Origin: Thioflexithrix psekupsensis
GTDB taxonomy: Bacteria; Pseudomonadota; Gammaproteobacteria; Beggiatoales; Beggiatoaceae
NCBI RefSeq assembly: GCF_002149925.1
Contig: NZ_MSLT01000023.1
Coordinates: 620,001 to 684,000 of the forward strand
DNA: 64,000 nt
Direction: 5' to 3'
In this document: positions 1 through 8,163 of the stretch, piece by piece
How positions within the stretch are numbered: the first letter of the stretch is position 1
Layout of the letters: each line of letters starts with the position of its first letter
Program-made: the position numbers and the translations under genes
Notes under the pieces: generated by a model
What the model was told of the DNA's origin: nothing
Seen by the model: the letters and a program-made list of their open reading frames with translations, nothing else
Databases searched by the model: none

Positions 1-1
1 T

Positions 2-301
2 TTACTTGATTTTTACTGGCAAGGTTGTTGTGAATTAATGCCTTTCTTTCCTAAAACCGCATGGAGTTATGCCATCAATTATTATTTTCATACGGAAATG
101 GATCGGGAAAAATCTTTAATAGAAGCTCGAAAAACATGGCGTAATGACAGTTATCAAGAATATGGGGAGTTTTATCAAAGTCCTTATTATGAATTGGCTT
201 TTCAACATGATACGGATCAATTAATTGGCCAGCGTTTTATCACTTTAACCGAACGCTTTTTTCAACCTTTTTTTGCTCATGCGGAAATTTCTTATCACTG
301 A
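2..301 (+). CDS. recC: RecC, exodeoxyribonuclease V gamma subunit (C-terminal fragment)
   Basis: The reading frame is open from base 2, so this is the 3' end of a gene that starts outside the window; the ATG at 38 is internal. The visible 99 residues include the block MPFFPKTAWSY, which resembles the extreme C-terminus of RecC (E. coli has a similar LPFFPKSAW segment). RecC is the chi-recognising, non-catalytic scaffold of the RecBCD helicase-nuclease that processes double-strand breaks. The assignment rests on this short C-terminal match alone; recB and recD are not in view. A MITE-like inverted repeat begins directly after the stop codon. Confidence 0.72.
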   Translation, partial: LLDFYWQGCCELMPFFPKTAWSYAINYYFHTEMDREKSLIEARKTWRNDSYQEYGEFYQSPYYELAFQHDTDQLIGQRFITLTERFFQPFFAHAEISYH

Positions 302-304
302 TTT

Positions 305-443
305 TTTGTCAGAATCAGAATTTACAGAATTAATTCTTGCACGTTGTTTATTTTCGGTAAATTTTTTATTCTTTAATTCTGAAAATCCTAAAATTCTGTA
401 AATTCTGATTCAGACAAAATGATTTTTATTTTGCTATATATTA
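305..443. repeat. MITE-like inverted repeat, copy A
   Basis: The left arm begins GTCAGAATCAGAATTTACAG at 308, and the right arm ends with its near complement at about 398-415. The inner part (ATTCTTTAATTCTGAAAATCC, roughly 367-388) and the outer tail near 430-443 recur in the copies at 27.7 and 53.2 kb. It contains no coding sequence. It lies between the recC stop and rpe, so it may also act as a hairpin terminator for recC. Confidence 0.8.
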
Positions 444-496
444 TCGCTTATCATCACCATTAATTAAAAAGATAGTTTAATTAGATAAAATTTGTT

Positions 497-502
497 TATA
501 AT
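497..502 (+). promoter_or_regulatory. Possible -10 element of the rpe promoter
   Basis: A perfect TATAAT lies about 60 bases upstream of the rpe start. The matching -35 region (around 472-480) is poor, so the call is weak. rpe would be the first gene of an rpe-gph-acpS unit. Confidence 0.3.
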
Positions 503-562
503 AATCCTGTTCTTTTAGAAGAACCGAGACCCATAAAAATTGATATTTAGGAATAATGAAAG

Positions 563-1237
563 ATGTTTGATTATTACATTGCACCGTCTATTTTATCGGC
601 TGATTTTGCGCGATTAGGAGAGGAAGTTAGCACGGTATTGGCTGCAGGCGCGGATATTGTTCATTTTGATGTCATGGACAATCATTACGTGCCGAATTTA
701 ACCATTGGCCCCTTAGTATGCGAAGCCCTGCGTAAGCATGGAATTAGCGCAGAAATTGATGTGCATTTAATGGTAAAACCTGTGGATCGCATTATTCCCG
801 ATTTTGCCAAAGCAGGCGCGACTTATATCACTTTTCATCCAGAAGCCTCTGAGCATGTTGATCGCACTTTGCAATTGATTCGAGATTGCGGTTGTAAAAG
901 TGGTTTAGTTTTTAATCCTGCTACGCCTTTACATTATCTTGATTATGTGATGGATAAAATCGATATGATTTTATTAATGTCGGTTAATCCTGGATTTGGT
1001 GGGCAAAGTTTTATTCCTGCGACGTTAGATAAATTAAAATTGGCACGGGAACGCATTAAGCAAAGTGGCCGTCCTATTCGCTTGGAAGTTGACGGCGGCG
1101 TTAAAGTGGATAATATCCGCCAAATTGCCGAAGCAGGCGCAGATACTTTTGTCGCAGGATCGGCTATTTTTAACACGCCCAATTATCAAGAAACCATTGC
1201 CAAAATGCGTGCTGAATTAGCCAAAGTGACGCGCTAA
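563..1237 (+). CDS. rpe: Ribulose-phosphate 3-epimerase
   Basis: Interconverts ribulose 5-phosphate and xylulose 5-phosphate in the cytosolic pentose phosphate or Calvin cycles. The 224 residues are the usual family length and form one TIM barrel. Visible signatures are APSILSADF (7-15), the metal and catalytic stretch HFDVMD (34-39), DVHLMV (66-71), SVNPGFGGQ (140-148) and the catalytic aspartate in EVDGGV (about 177). gph follows after 66 bases and acpS after that, the common gammaproteobacterial rpe-gph order. The start is the only sensible one because the barrel's first strand begins at residue 5. Confidence 0.96.
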   Translation: MFDYYIAPSILSADFARLGEEVSTVLAAGADIVHFDVMDNHYVPNLTIGPLVCEALRKHGISAEIDVHLMVKPVDRIIPDFAKAGATYITFHPEASEHVDRTLQLIRDCGCKSGLVFNPATPLHYLDYVMDKIDMILLMSVNPGFGGQSFIPATLDKLKLARERIKQSGRPIRLEVDGGVKVDNIRQIAEAGADTFVAGSAIFNTPNYQETIAKMRAELAKVTR

Positions 1238-1303
1238 GTTGCTGCAAAAAAATAAACGCGCTATAATGGCTTATTTTTAGAATTTCTTAATAACGAGGTC
1301 GGT

Positions 1304-1972
1304 GTGTTTAAACCTGAATTAATTTTGAGCGATTTGGATGGCACGTTGGTGGATAGCGTTCCTGATTTGGCGTATGCGGCGGATCAAATGATGCAACAGC
1401 TTGATTTGCCAGCGCGTGGGGTGGATTCGGTGCGTTTATGGGTGGGTAATGGTGTAGAACGCTTGGTGAAGCGAACCTTGACAGGGGAAATGTACGGCGA
1501 GCCGCCCAGTGACTTGTTAGCAAAGGCTTTTCCTTTGTTTATGGATTGCTACGGGGATACGAATGGGCAACGCAGTCAGCTTTATCCCGGTGTGCGCGAG
1601 GGCTTGGTGTGGTTACATGAACATTATCGCAATTTGGGCTGCATTACCAATAAATCTAAACGCTTTACACGCCCGTTATTAGAACAATTAGGCATTGCTG
1701 ATTATTTCGGCATTATTGTCGCGGGAGATAGTTTACCTGCAAAGAAACCCGATCCCTTGCCTTTAACCCATTGTATGGATTTCTTTTCTAAAAAACCTGA
1801 GCAAACATTAATGATCGGCGATTCAACCAATGATGTGCAAGCGGCGAGAAACGCGGGTTGTCCGATTATTTGTGTTGATTATGGTTATAATCATGGGGAA
1901 GATATTCGTTTGTCTGGTGCAGATGCGGTCATTAGTCATTTTGCAGAATTGCAGCGTTTATTACCATTATGA
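1304..1972 (+). CDS. gph: Phosphoglycolate phosphatase (HAD superfamily)
   Basis: Dephosphorylates 2-phosphoglycolate, made by Rubisco oxygenation or DNA 3'-end repair, to glycolate. The HAD motifs are in order: the nucleophile motif LSDLDGT (8-14), a central conserved Lys in AKKPDP, and the acidic motif GDSTNDVQAA near residue 170. Length 222 is typical of Gph. The start is GTG at 1304, with GAGG at 1295-1298 as ribosome-binding site. It overlaps acpS by four bases (ATGA), implying translational coupling. HAD substrate is hard to prove from sequence, but the rpe neighbour supports Gph. Confidence 0.9.
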   Translation: MFKPELILSDLDGTLVDSVPDLAYAADQMMQQLDLPARGVDSVRLWVGNGVERLVKRTLTGEMYGEPPSDLLAKAFPLFMDCYGDTNGQRSQLYPGVREGLVWLHEHYRNLGCITNKSKRFTRPLLEQLGIADYFGIIVAGDSLPAKKPDPLPLTHCMDFFSKKPEQTLMIGDSTNDVQAARNAGCPIICVDYGYNHGEDIRLSGADAVISHFAELQRLLPL

Positions 1973-2346
1973 TTATTGGCGTGGGTATTGACATTGTTGA
2001 TCAACAGCGAATTGAACAGAGTATTGCGCGTTTTAAAGAACGTTTTTTAACGCGCATTTTTACCGCACAAGAAGCCAGTCGCTGCAACGATTGTCGCCAT
2101 CCTGTGGAGCGTTTTGCGGGGCGTTTTGCAGCAAAAGAAGCCTTTATGAAAGCCATTGGACGCAGTGCATTGCGTCCGGTGACTTTTGTGGAAATAGAGG
2201 TGTTAAATCGCGCTTCAGGCGCGCCTTATATCGTGACGCACGGCACGGCAAAAATGTTGTGTGAACAATTGGGTGTGCAGCACATTCATTTAAGCCTAAC
2301 TCACAGTGCAGGAATTGCCGCAGCCGTGGTGATTTTAGAAGTTTAA
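1969..2346 (+). CDS. acpS: Holo-[acyl-carrier-protein] synthase
   Basis: Transfers 4'-phosphopantetheine from CoA to the serine of acyl carrier protein, turning apo-ACP into the active carrier. The 125-residue length matches AcpS. The N-terminal GVGIDIV with Asp8 and the FAAKEAF block with Glu57 are the magnesium- and CoA-binding signatures. Its ATG overlaps the gph stop. The carrier it would modify, acpP, is encoded about 40 kb away in the fatty-acid cluster. In many gammaproteobacteria acpS sits with era/pdxJ; here it follows gph. Confidence 0.95.
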   Translation: MIIGVGIDIVDQQRIEQSIARFKERFLTRIFTAQEASRCNDCRHPVERFAGRFAAKEAFMKAIGRSALRPVTFVEIEVLNRASGAPYIVTHGTAKMLCEQLGVQHIHLSLTHSAGIAAAVVILEV

Positions 2347-2367
2347 TCAATAAGTTATCCAGATTGT

Positions 2368-5300
2368 CTAATAAACCAAACGGAAATGAACCCGCCGATT
2401 TTGGAAATTAGCGACTTCATCACCAAAACACACTTTATGCGTAGACATGGGATGTAGCCATTTTCCTGCAATTCCTTGTGCCATTAACCACTCTTTCATG
2501 CGTTGAGCGCGGGCGGTGCCGAGTTGTAAATTATGGGCGCGTGTTCCTAAACCATCCGTTTCGCCAATAATCTCAATTCGCATTTGATAATCTAAAATTT
2601 CACTGAGTTTAATTAACTCGCGTAATGTCTCTGTCAATTCGCGTAAAATCTTATTTTGTTGGGCTTGAAATTCAGTGGATTCATTAAATAAAACATTAAT
2701 GGCCATTAACCGCGCCATTGCCGCTTGCCAATTCTGTTGATCAATATTAATTAATTGACCGCTATCAATACGCAAAGGCAAACCCAACGGCTGCGCTAAG
2801 GTCTTAATCCACGCCGCCGAAGCCTCACCTTCCACGTGTAAAACTTGATCGCGCACCGTTAAATTAACCTTAGGCGGCGGCTGTAAACGTTGTTGGGCGT
2901 GTTTTAACAAAAACTCAGGTGATACATCTTGATAACTGTGCCAGTACATTTCCAAGGCACCGTCTAACAAAAATTGCCGCGCTATCTCTTGCGGGTCTGC
3001 GGCGAGTGGATCGCGTAAACCTTGTACCAACCAGCCTCCTTCGACACGCGGTTGGGTGTAAGTCACCACGATGCCCGGTGTATCGCCTAAGGTCGCTAAA
3101 AATTCTTCAAATAATTCAGTGGCTTGCTCTTGCCATTCAGTCATATTAATCGCAGCATGAGTGTCTACAGCTTTCACACCCGCTTCTTGTTGAATCTGCG
3201 AAGCGGCGCGGCGAATTTGCTCTCCCGTCGCTTCTCCCGTTAATTGCACCACGCCTTGATTATCAATGCTCAATTGCAAAACGTCTAATTGATCTTGTTT
3301 CAACTGTTGTTGTAAACGCGCCTGCACAAAAGCGGGCGATAAATCTTGATAAAATTGCCATTCTTGCTGAAGTGTCGGCAAATTCGCATGGATCACCGCT
3401 TGTTCGGGAAAATCAGCTTGTGGATCGCGTAAACCATGAATCATCCATTCTCCTGACGCATTTTTTCCACTATCGACCACAATAATGCCCGGTACACGAT
3501 TTAATTCCGCCACCAATTGCTGTAAACGCACTTGTTCAGCCTGCCACACTGCATCTTGATTGCTTAATTGTTGCGTGTCGATTTCTCGAATCCCCGTTAA
3601 ATAACCGCTTTGGGTTTGTATTTGACTGATCCATGTGTGATCGGCTGCGCCACGGATTTGTAAAATACGATCATCGGTTAAATGTAATTCCACACCCGGC
3701 GGCGGTTGCAAGGCCAAATGGGCGCGTTTTAATACAAAAACAGGCGACAAATCGTGATACGGTTGCCAGTGCATTTTTAAACGCAGATCAGGATAACGCC
3801 CTGCCAATTCTTGCGGATCGACCGCTAAAGGATCACGTAATCCGCGAATAAGCCAATGTTCTCCTTGTCGGCCGGCATGAATCACCGTTAAACCGTCCGT
3901 ATCGCGCAATACAGTAACCAACGCCTGAAAAATCGCTTCACTTTCAACCCAATACGCATCATTCAGCGTCACCGCTTCCGTATTAACACTGTCAATGCCG
4001 GCGATTTTGCCCACGCTGTCGTTTAATTTATCTAACCACGCCTTATCCGTATTTCCACGCACGGTCAATACAGTGTCATTCAGAGATAATTCAATCGTAT
4101 GAGGGGGTTGCAGCCACGCCCGCGCCCGTCTTAACACAAAAGCAGGCGATAATTCTTGATAATGCTGCCAGCGCATGGTAATGTCAGACAAGCCCGCTTG
4201 TTGGGCTAAATGCTGTGGATCAGGGGCGAGCGGATCGCGTAATCCGTGAATATAAAAGTGTCCATCACGGCGGCCGCTGTCTGTCACCACTAGGCCGGGC
4301 GTGGTGTTTAGCGTAGTCAGCAGGCGTTGCACAGACACTTCCATCGCTTGCCAGGCTTGATCGGTATTGGTTAAATTTTCAGTATTCAGGGCGTTAATGC
4401 CCGCAATTTTTCCAATATTATGATAAGCGTGTTTTATCCATTCCGCGCTGGCTTGTCCCGTCGCAAAAAGAACATGGTCTTGCACCGCTAATTCCACCGA
4501 CGGCGGCGGTTGTAACCAATGCCGCGCCCGTTGTAAAACAAAAGCAGGCGATAATGTGTGTAACATTTGCCAGTGCATTGTCAGACGTTCTAAGCCCATT
4601 TTGTCTGCGATTTCCTGCGGATCGGGCGCAAGCGGATCGCGTAATCCACGCACATAACGCTGTTCTTGACCTCGTCCGCTGTCGGTGACGATGATACCTT
4701 GTGTACTATTGAGCGTGGCGATAAAGGCTTGGAATTGCGCTTCTGTATTCAGCCAATAGGCATCACTAGGGCGCGCTTGCTCCAGATTAACCGTGCGAAT
4801 CCCCGCAATACTCAACGCACGTTGTTGCGCTTGGGTCAACCACAGTTGATCGGCTTCGCCTGTAAAATGTAAAATAGCATCATCGCCTAAATGCAGTTGA
4901 ATCGACGTGGGAGGTTGCAAGGCCAGACGCGCCCGCTGTAAAACAAACTCAGGAGTCAGATCGTGGTGCGCTTGCCAGTGCATTTGTACATCATGTAGTC
5001 CAATTTCTTCAGCCCAACGATTCGGATCAGCCGCTAAGGGATCGCGTAAACCACGAATAACCCGATGTCCCGCTTCGCGTTGATGCGAGATGATGACCAG
5101 ACCGGGCGTGTTGCGTAAACGTTGTAACAGATTCTGAAATAAGGCATCCGTCTGCTGCCAATAGGCATCGTTGTCGATCAATTGATCGCCCACTACTTGC
5201 CGAATTCCCGTAATATGACTGGCTTGTTGCTGCACGTGTTCAATCCAAGCGCGGTCGGCACGCCCAGAAATATGTAAAACATCACCTTTTAATTGTAGCT

Positions 5301-6834
5301 CAACACTGTCGGGTGGCGCGAGTTGTAACTTGGCTCTTTGCTCTACAAAAACAGGCGTTAAATCTTGATATGGAGTCCAACTGGCCGTAATATCATTAGG
5401 GGATACTTGTGCAGTCAGCGCAATTTGCAGGGGATCAGCGGCTAATGGATCGCGCAATCCGTGTAAAATTAAATGGCGATCTTCATAATTCGCTTGCACC
5501 GGAACAATACCGGGAGTTTGGCGTAATGTTTCGACATAAGCCATGAGTTGTTCACGGTGTTGTTGAATACGATATTGTTCATAAGCAAACCACGCTAATA
5601 AAGCCACCGCTAACGCACTTATTCCCGCAAAAGCAGCCACTACCGCAGGTGGAAAATAATGCCCTTGTTTATCCCGAATTTCTGAGCCTAATGTTTTTTG
5701 TAAAATTGTTAAAATCGGCGTTAAAGTGCTATTATCACCATCAAATTTTTCTAATAAAAAACCATAACGAGCGTGCATAGTTTCTAAAGCATCGTGCATA
5801 ATGTCTTTATAACTATAAGGCACATTACCACGAATCACTGAGGCTAAAATCGCATCTGGCCCACGTTCTAACCAGACGGTAAATTCACCAATTTCTACAC
5901 GCTCTAATTGCGCATCGTCTGTGCCTGAAAAAGAATCATGAATAAAATCTTGAATCGCCGTGAGCATTGCTGACACCGCATCACTGTCATTAATTTCAAT
6001 ATCATTTTGGTGTAAATGGTGAATTAATAGCCCGCTATCTCGGTGAATTAAAAACACCTGTTCTACTCGATAAACTAGGGTATCGCGTAAAATAATTTCT
6101 TGTAATGGCGTAGAAGTGCGCCACGCCTCCCAACGCCAAACTAACCCCTTGGGAGAAAAAGGACTTTGTTGTAAACGGGTATTAATTTCTTGTAATAAGT
6201 CTTTAAACGTTTCATTAATCGATTTACGAATAGCAGGCCCCATGACAGGAAATAAAGTGTCCGCTAAAACTTGCGTATCTTCACTGATCGATTGTCGCAA
6301 ACAACGCTGTACAGGTTCTTTTAAAGATTCGGTTAAACGGCTTTGTAAAGTATGTTCTAATTCTTCGCTAATGCTGGCTTTATTAATGGCTTCGGGGAGA
6401 AAATTGGCCATGTCACTGACCCGTTTCTCGGTATCATCTAATTGGGCAACTAATTGTTCAAACCGCGGTAATAAGGTTTCTAATTGAGTTAAACGTTGAA
6501 TAACAGGATTAATTTGTTGTTGTTCTAATTCGGTTAAGCGGGCTTGTATGGGTTTTTGAATGGGCGTGCTTAATGCGGTGAGTAATGGACGCGCAAAAGT
6601 TTGCGGCGTTTCACACATAGATTCGATAATGCAGGTTTGTACGGGCTTTTTTAACGCACTGGCGAGTTGATTTAAATCAGGCGCGCGTTCTATGGCTTGC
6701 GCCAAAATAGCGGCTATTTCTTGACTACGCAATTGAGGATCGTTAAGTCGTTTTTCTAATTCATCTAATCGATCTTGTTCAATTTGTAATAATAATTGTC
6801 GTAATTGGGCATATTCATCGTGGGGAGCGTTCAT
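2368..6834 (-). CDS. Giant membrane protein with seven internal repeats and OmpA-like C-terminus
   Basis: 1488 residues. Residues 1-390 are a largely helical, probably cytosolic region. A single membrane segment lies near 393-416 (AAFAGISALAVALLAWFAY). Residues 425-1370 hold seven repeats of about 134 residues, each with a GLRDPLAxDP motif (near 461, 598, 731, 864, 1000, 1136 and 1275), preceded by PGIVV-type strands and followed by RARxxLQPP and a BON-like beta/alpha unit. The last 110 residues resemble an OmpA/MotB peptidoglycan-binding domain (GETDGLGTR, final NRRVHF). Topology suggests an inner-membrane anchor with a periplasmic repeat spacer gripping the wall. No specific function is recognised. 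It is transcribed alone and convergently with acpS; no strong ribosome-binding site is seen. Confidence 0.8.
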   Translation of the reverse strand: MNAPHDEYAQLRQLLLQIEQDRLDELEKRLNDPQLRSQEIAAILAQAIERAPDLNQLASALKKPVQTCIIESMCETPQTFARPLLTALSTPIQKPIQARLTELEQQQINPVIQRLTQLETLLPRFEQLVAQLDDTEKRVSDMANFLPEAINKASISEELEHTLQSRLTESLKEPVQRCLRQSISEDTQVLADTLFPVMGPAIRKSINETFKDLLQEINTRLQQSPFSPKGLVWRWEAWRTSTPLQEIILRDTLVYRVEQVFLIHRDSGLLIHHLHQNDIEINDSDAVSAMLTAIQDFIHDSFSGTDDAQLERVEIGEFTVWLERGPDAILASVIRGNVPYSYKDIMHDALETMHARYGFLLEKFDGDNSTLTPILTILQKTLGSEIRDKQGHYFPPAVVAAFAGISALAVALLAWFAYEQYRIQQHREQLMAYVETLRQTPGIVPVQANYEDRHLILHGLRDPLAADPLQIALTAQVSPNDITASWTPYQDLTPVFVEQRAKLQLAPPDSVELQLKGDVLHISGRADRAWIEHVQQQASHITGIRQVVGDQLIDNDAYWQQTDALFQNLLQRLRNTPGLVIISHQREAGHRVIRGLRDPLAADPNRWAEEIGLHDVQMHWQAHHDLTPEFVLQRARLALQPPTSIQLHLGDDAILHFTGEADQLWLTQAQQRALSIAGIRTVNLEQARPSDAYWLNTEAQFQAFIATLNSTQGIIVTDSGRGQEQRYVRGLRDPLAPDPQEIADKMGLERLTMHWQMLHTLSPAFVLQRARHWLQPPPSVELAVQDHVLFATGQASAEWIKHAYHNIGKIAGINALNTENLTNTDQAWQAMEVSVQRLLTTLNTTPGLVVTDSGRRDGHFYIHGLRDPLAPDPQHLAQQAGLSDITMRWQHYQELSPAFVLRRARAWLQPPHTIELSLNDTVLTVRGNTDKAWLDKLNDSVGKIAGIDSVNTEAVTLNDAYWVESEAIFQALVTVLRDTDGLTVIHAGRQGEHWLIRGLRDPLAVDPQELAGRYPDLRLKMHWQPYHDLSPVFVLKRAHLALQPPPGVELHLTDDRILQIRGAADHTWISQIQTQSGYLTGIREIDTQQLSNQDAVWQAEQVRLQQLVAELNRVPGIIVVDSGKNASGEWMIHGLRDPQADFPEQAVIHANLPTLQQEWQFYQDLSPAFVQARLQQQLKQDQLDVLQLSIDNQGVVQLTGEATGEQIRRAASQIQQEAGVKAVDTHAAINMTEWQEQATELFEEFLATLGDTPGIVVTYTQPRVEGGWLVQGLRDPLAADPQEIARQFLLDGALEMYWHSYQDVSPEFLLKHAQQRLQPPPKVNLTVRDQVLHVEGEASAAWIKTLAQPLGLPLRIDSGQLINIDQQNWQAAMARLMAINVLFNESTEFQAQQNKILRELTETLRELIKLSEILDYQMRIEIIGETDGLGTRAHNLQLGTARAQRMKEWLMAQGIAGKWLHPMSTHKVCFGDEVANFQNRRVHFRLVY

Positions 6835-6995
6835 ATTATTGTGTCGCTAATTGGTACAAGAGAAAAAACATTAGAGTTTATATTAATCCTGTGATGATTC
6901 CTAAAAAAATCAGGGTAAATAATGCGGCTTTCCATATCCAATTGTCAAGTCATGGCGTTTGTGATTAAAGCGTTTCTTTGAAGTAAACGAGATAA

Positions 6996-7166
6996 ATGGT
7001 GTTAATTATTCGATTAACGGTTAATGTGGTGTCACAAAAGCGGTTGACCGATGAAGACATTGTCAACAGTTTGGAATGGTTGGGAGAGTTTGAAGCGGCT
7101 CATCCTTTTGCCATACAAGTGGCGCAGTTGAGTTTGTTCCTCATCTTTACTTTCAATCAGTTATAA
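6996..7166 (+). CDS. Small ORF of 56 codons ending in a CRISPR-leader-like sequence (doubtful)
   Basis: An open frame from ATG 6996 would encode a 56-residue peptide with an acidic middle (LTDEDIVNSLEWLGEFEA) and a hydrophobic end (LFLIFTFNQL). I do not recognise it. Its last 37 bases and stop codon belong to a stretch nearly identical to the CRISPR leader at 49410-49488, where the same frame also ends in FNQL and the same stop. It may be a remnant of a gene that once preceded a CRISPR locus, or chance. No clear ribosome-binding site is present. Confidence 0.25.
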   Translation: MVLIIRLTVNVVSQKRLTDEDIVNSLEWLGEFEAAHPFAIQVAQLSLFLIFTFNQL

Positions 7167-7208
7167 AAATATTATTTTTTGTAATGGTTTAAATTGAGAA
7201 TTGCTGAT
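7130..7208 (+). repeat. Near copy of the CRISPR leader, without an array
   Basis: These 79 bases match the sequence immediately upstream of the first CRISPR repeat (49410-49488) with about six mismatches by eye. The identity includes TTTCAATCAGTTATAAAAA and AAATTGAGAATTGCTGA. After the shared end the sequence diverges and no CRISPR repeat follows. It lies between the giant OmpA-like gene and the cyclophilin gene. Confidence 0.8.
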
Positions 7209-7291
7209 CTTTAACAGATCACTTGATCTGTCAAATTGTTTATGATAGAAATAGATTGCACTGTTTCTTAATGATCAATAAGGAGTTTTTT

Positions 7292-7930
7292 GTGATATTT
7301 TGGCGTGTTTTATTCGTTGTTTATTTATCGCTATCATTTAGCTTGAGTTATGCTGATAATCCAAAGGTGGTCATGCAAACTTCTATGGGTGATATTGTAT
7401 TGGCATTAGATGCAGAAAAATCGCCCAAAACGGTGGAGAATTTTTTACGTTATGTGGATGAAGGTTTTTATGCAGGGACTATTTTTCATCGCGTGATCGA
7501 TGGCTTTATGATTCAGGGCGGCGGTTATGGAGAAGATTTCGCCGAAAAAGAAACGCACGATCCAGTAATGAACGAAGCCGATAATGGGTTGAAAAATCTA
7601 CGCGGCACGATTGCGATGGCGCGCACCCCAGACCCCCATTCCGCCACCGCACAATTTTTTATTAACGTCAAAGACAACACCTTTTTAGACCATCAAGCTA
7701 AAACAGCCCAAGGTTGGGGGTATACGGTGTTTGGTCAGGTGATTGAAGGCATGGAAGTGGTGGATGCCATCAAAACCACCCCCACAGGTTCTGGTGGTCC
7801 TTTCCGCACTGATGTCCCTGAAACCACTGTCGTTATTCACCGCGTTCAACGGGTGGAAGCCGCAGATAAAGCAGAAACCGCTACCGCACCTGCTTCTAAA
7901 TCTACAGCCGCACCCGAAACGCAACAGTAA
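7292..7930 (+). CDS. ppiA: Periplasmic peptidyl-prolyl cis-trans isomerase, cyclophilin type
   Basis: Catalyses proline cis-trans isomerisation during folding of exported proteins. GTG 7292 is the best start because AAGGAG (7279-7284) precedes it by seven bases; a longer frame from 7223 lacks a ribosome-binding site. A signal peptide (hydrophobic run from residue 5, cleavage near LSYA-DN) precedes one cyclophilin domain. Visible active-site blocks are [23 protein letters not shown] and [12 protein letters not shown]. The C-terminal 25 residues are an Ala/Thr/Pro-rich low-complexity tail. PpiA and PpiB are hard to separate, but the signal peptide favours the periplasmic form. Confidence 0.88.
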   Translation: MIFWRVLFVVYLSLSFSLSYADNPKVVMQTSMGDIVLALDAEKSPKTVENFLRYVDEGFYAGTIFHRVIDGFMIQGGGYGEDFAEKETHDPVMNEADNGLKNLRGTIAMARTPDPHSATAQFFINVKDNTFLDHQAKTAQGWGYTVFGQVIEGMEVVDAIKTTPTGSGGPFRTDVPETTVVIHRVQRVEAADKAETATAPASKSTAAPETQQ

Positions 7931-7985
7931 GGAGTTTAAGCACTTAAACGAATTAGTTTTAACAATAAAACAACTTCTTATTCTT

Positions 7986-8007
7986 CCCTAGCAGGAGGCG
8001 GTAGAAA
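7986..8007. repeat. Short dispersed repeat, copy of the arm flanking the IS50-like element
   Basis: The string CCTAGCAGGAGGCGGTAGAA here matches, apart from an internal G-rich insertion, the sequence at about 22998-23028 beside the decayed insertion sequence. It appears to be a member of a dispersed non-coding repeat family. It lies in the 3' region of the cyclophilin gene. Confidence 0.5.
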
Positions 8008-8086
8008 AGTGAAAGTTCTAAACCATTTTAACTGGCTGGATATTTTTATTTAACTACCTACTATTTAATCCTAATTTCCCAATCGT

Positions 8087-8134
8087 AAAAAACCGAGCCA
8101 CACTTTATTAACGGTGTGACTCGGTTTTGTTTTA
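8087..8134. terminator. Bidirectional rho-independent terminator
   Basis: Inverted arms AAAACCGAGCCACAC and GTGTGACTCGGTTTT form a near-perfect stem of about 15 bp around an AT-rich loop. An A-run precedes the stem and a T-run follows it. It sits between the convergent cyclophilin gene and the 564-residue secreted-protein gene, so it can serve both strands. Confidence 0.88.
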
Positions 8135-8163
8135 TCCGATTAAAACGCAATCAATGAATCGTT

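Noticed and set aside
6116-6487. 123-codon plus-strand open frame inside the giant OmpA-like gene
   Set aside because: Opposite strand of a continuous 1488-codon frame; no start signals and no recognisable protein.
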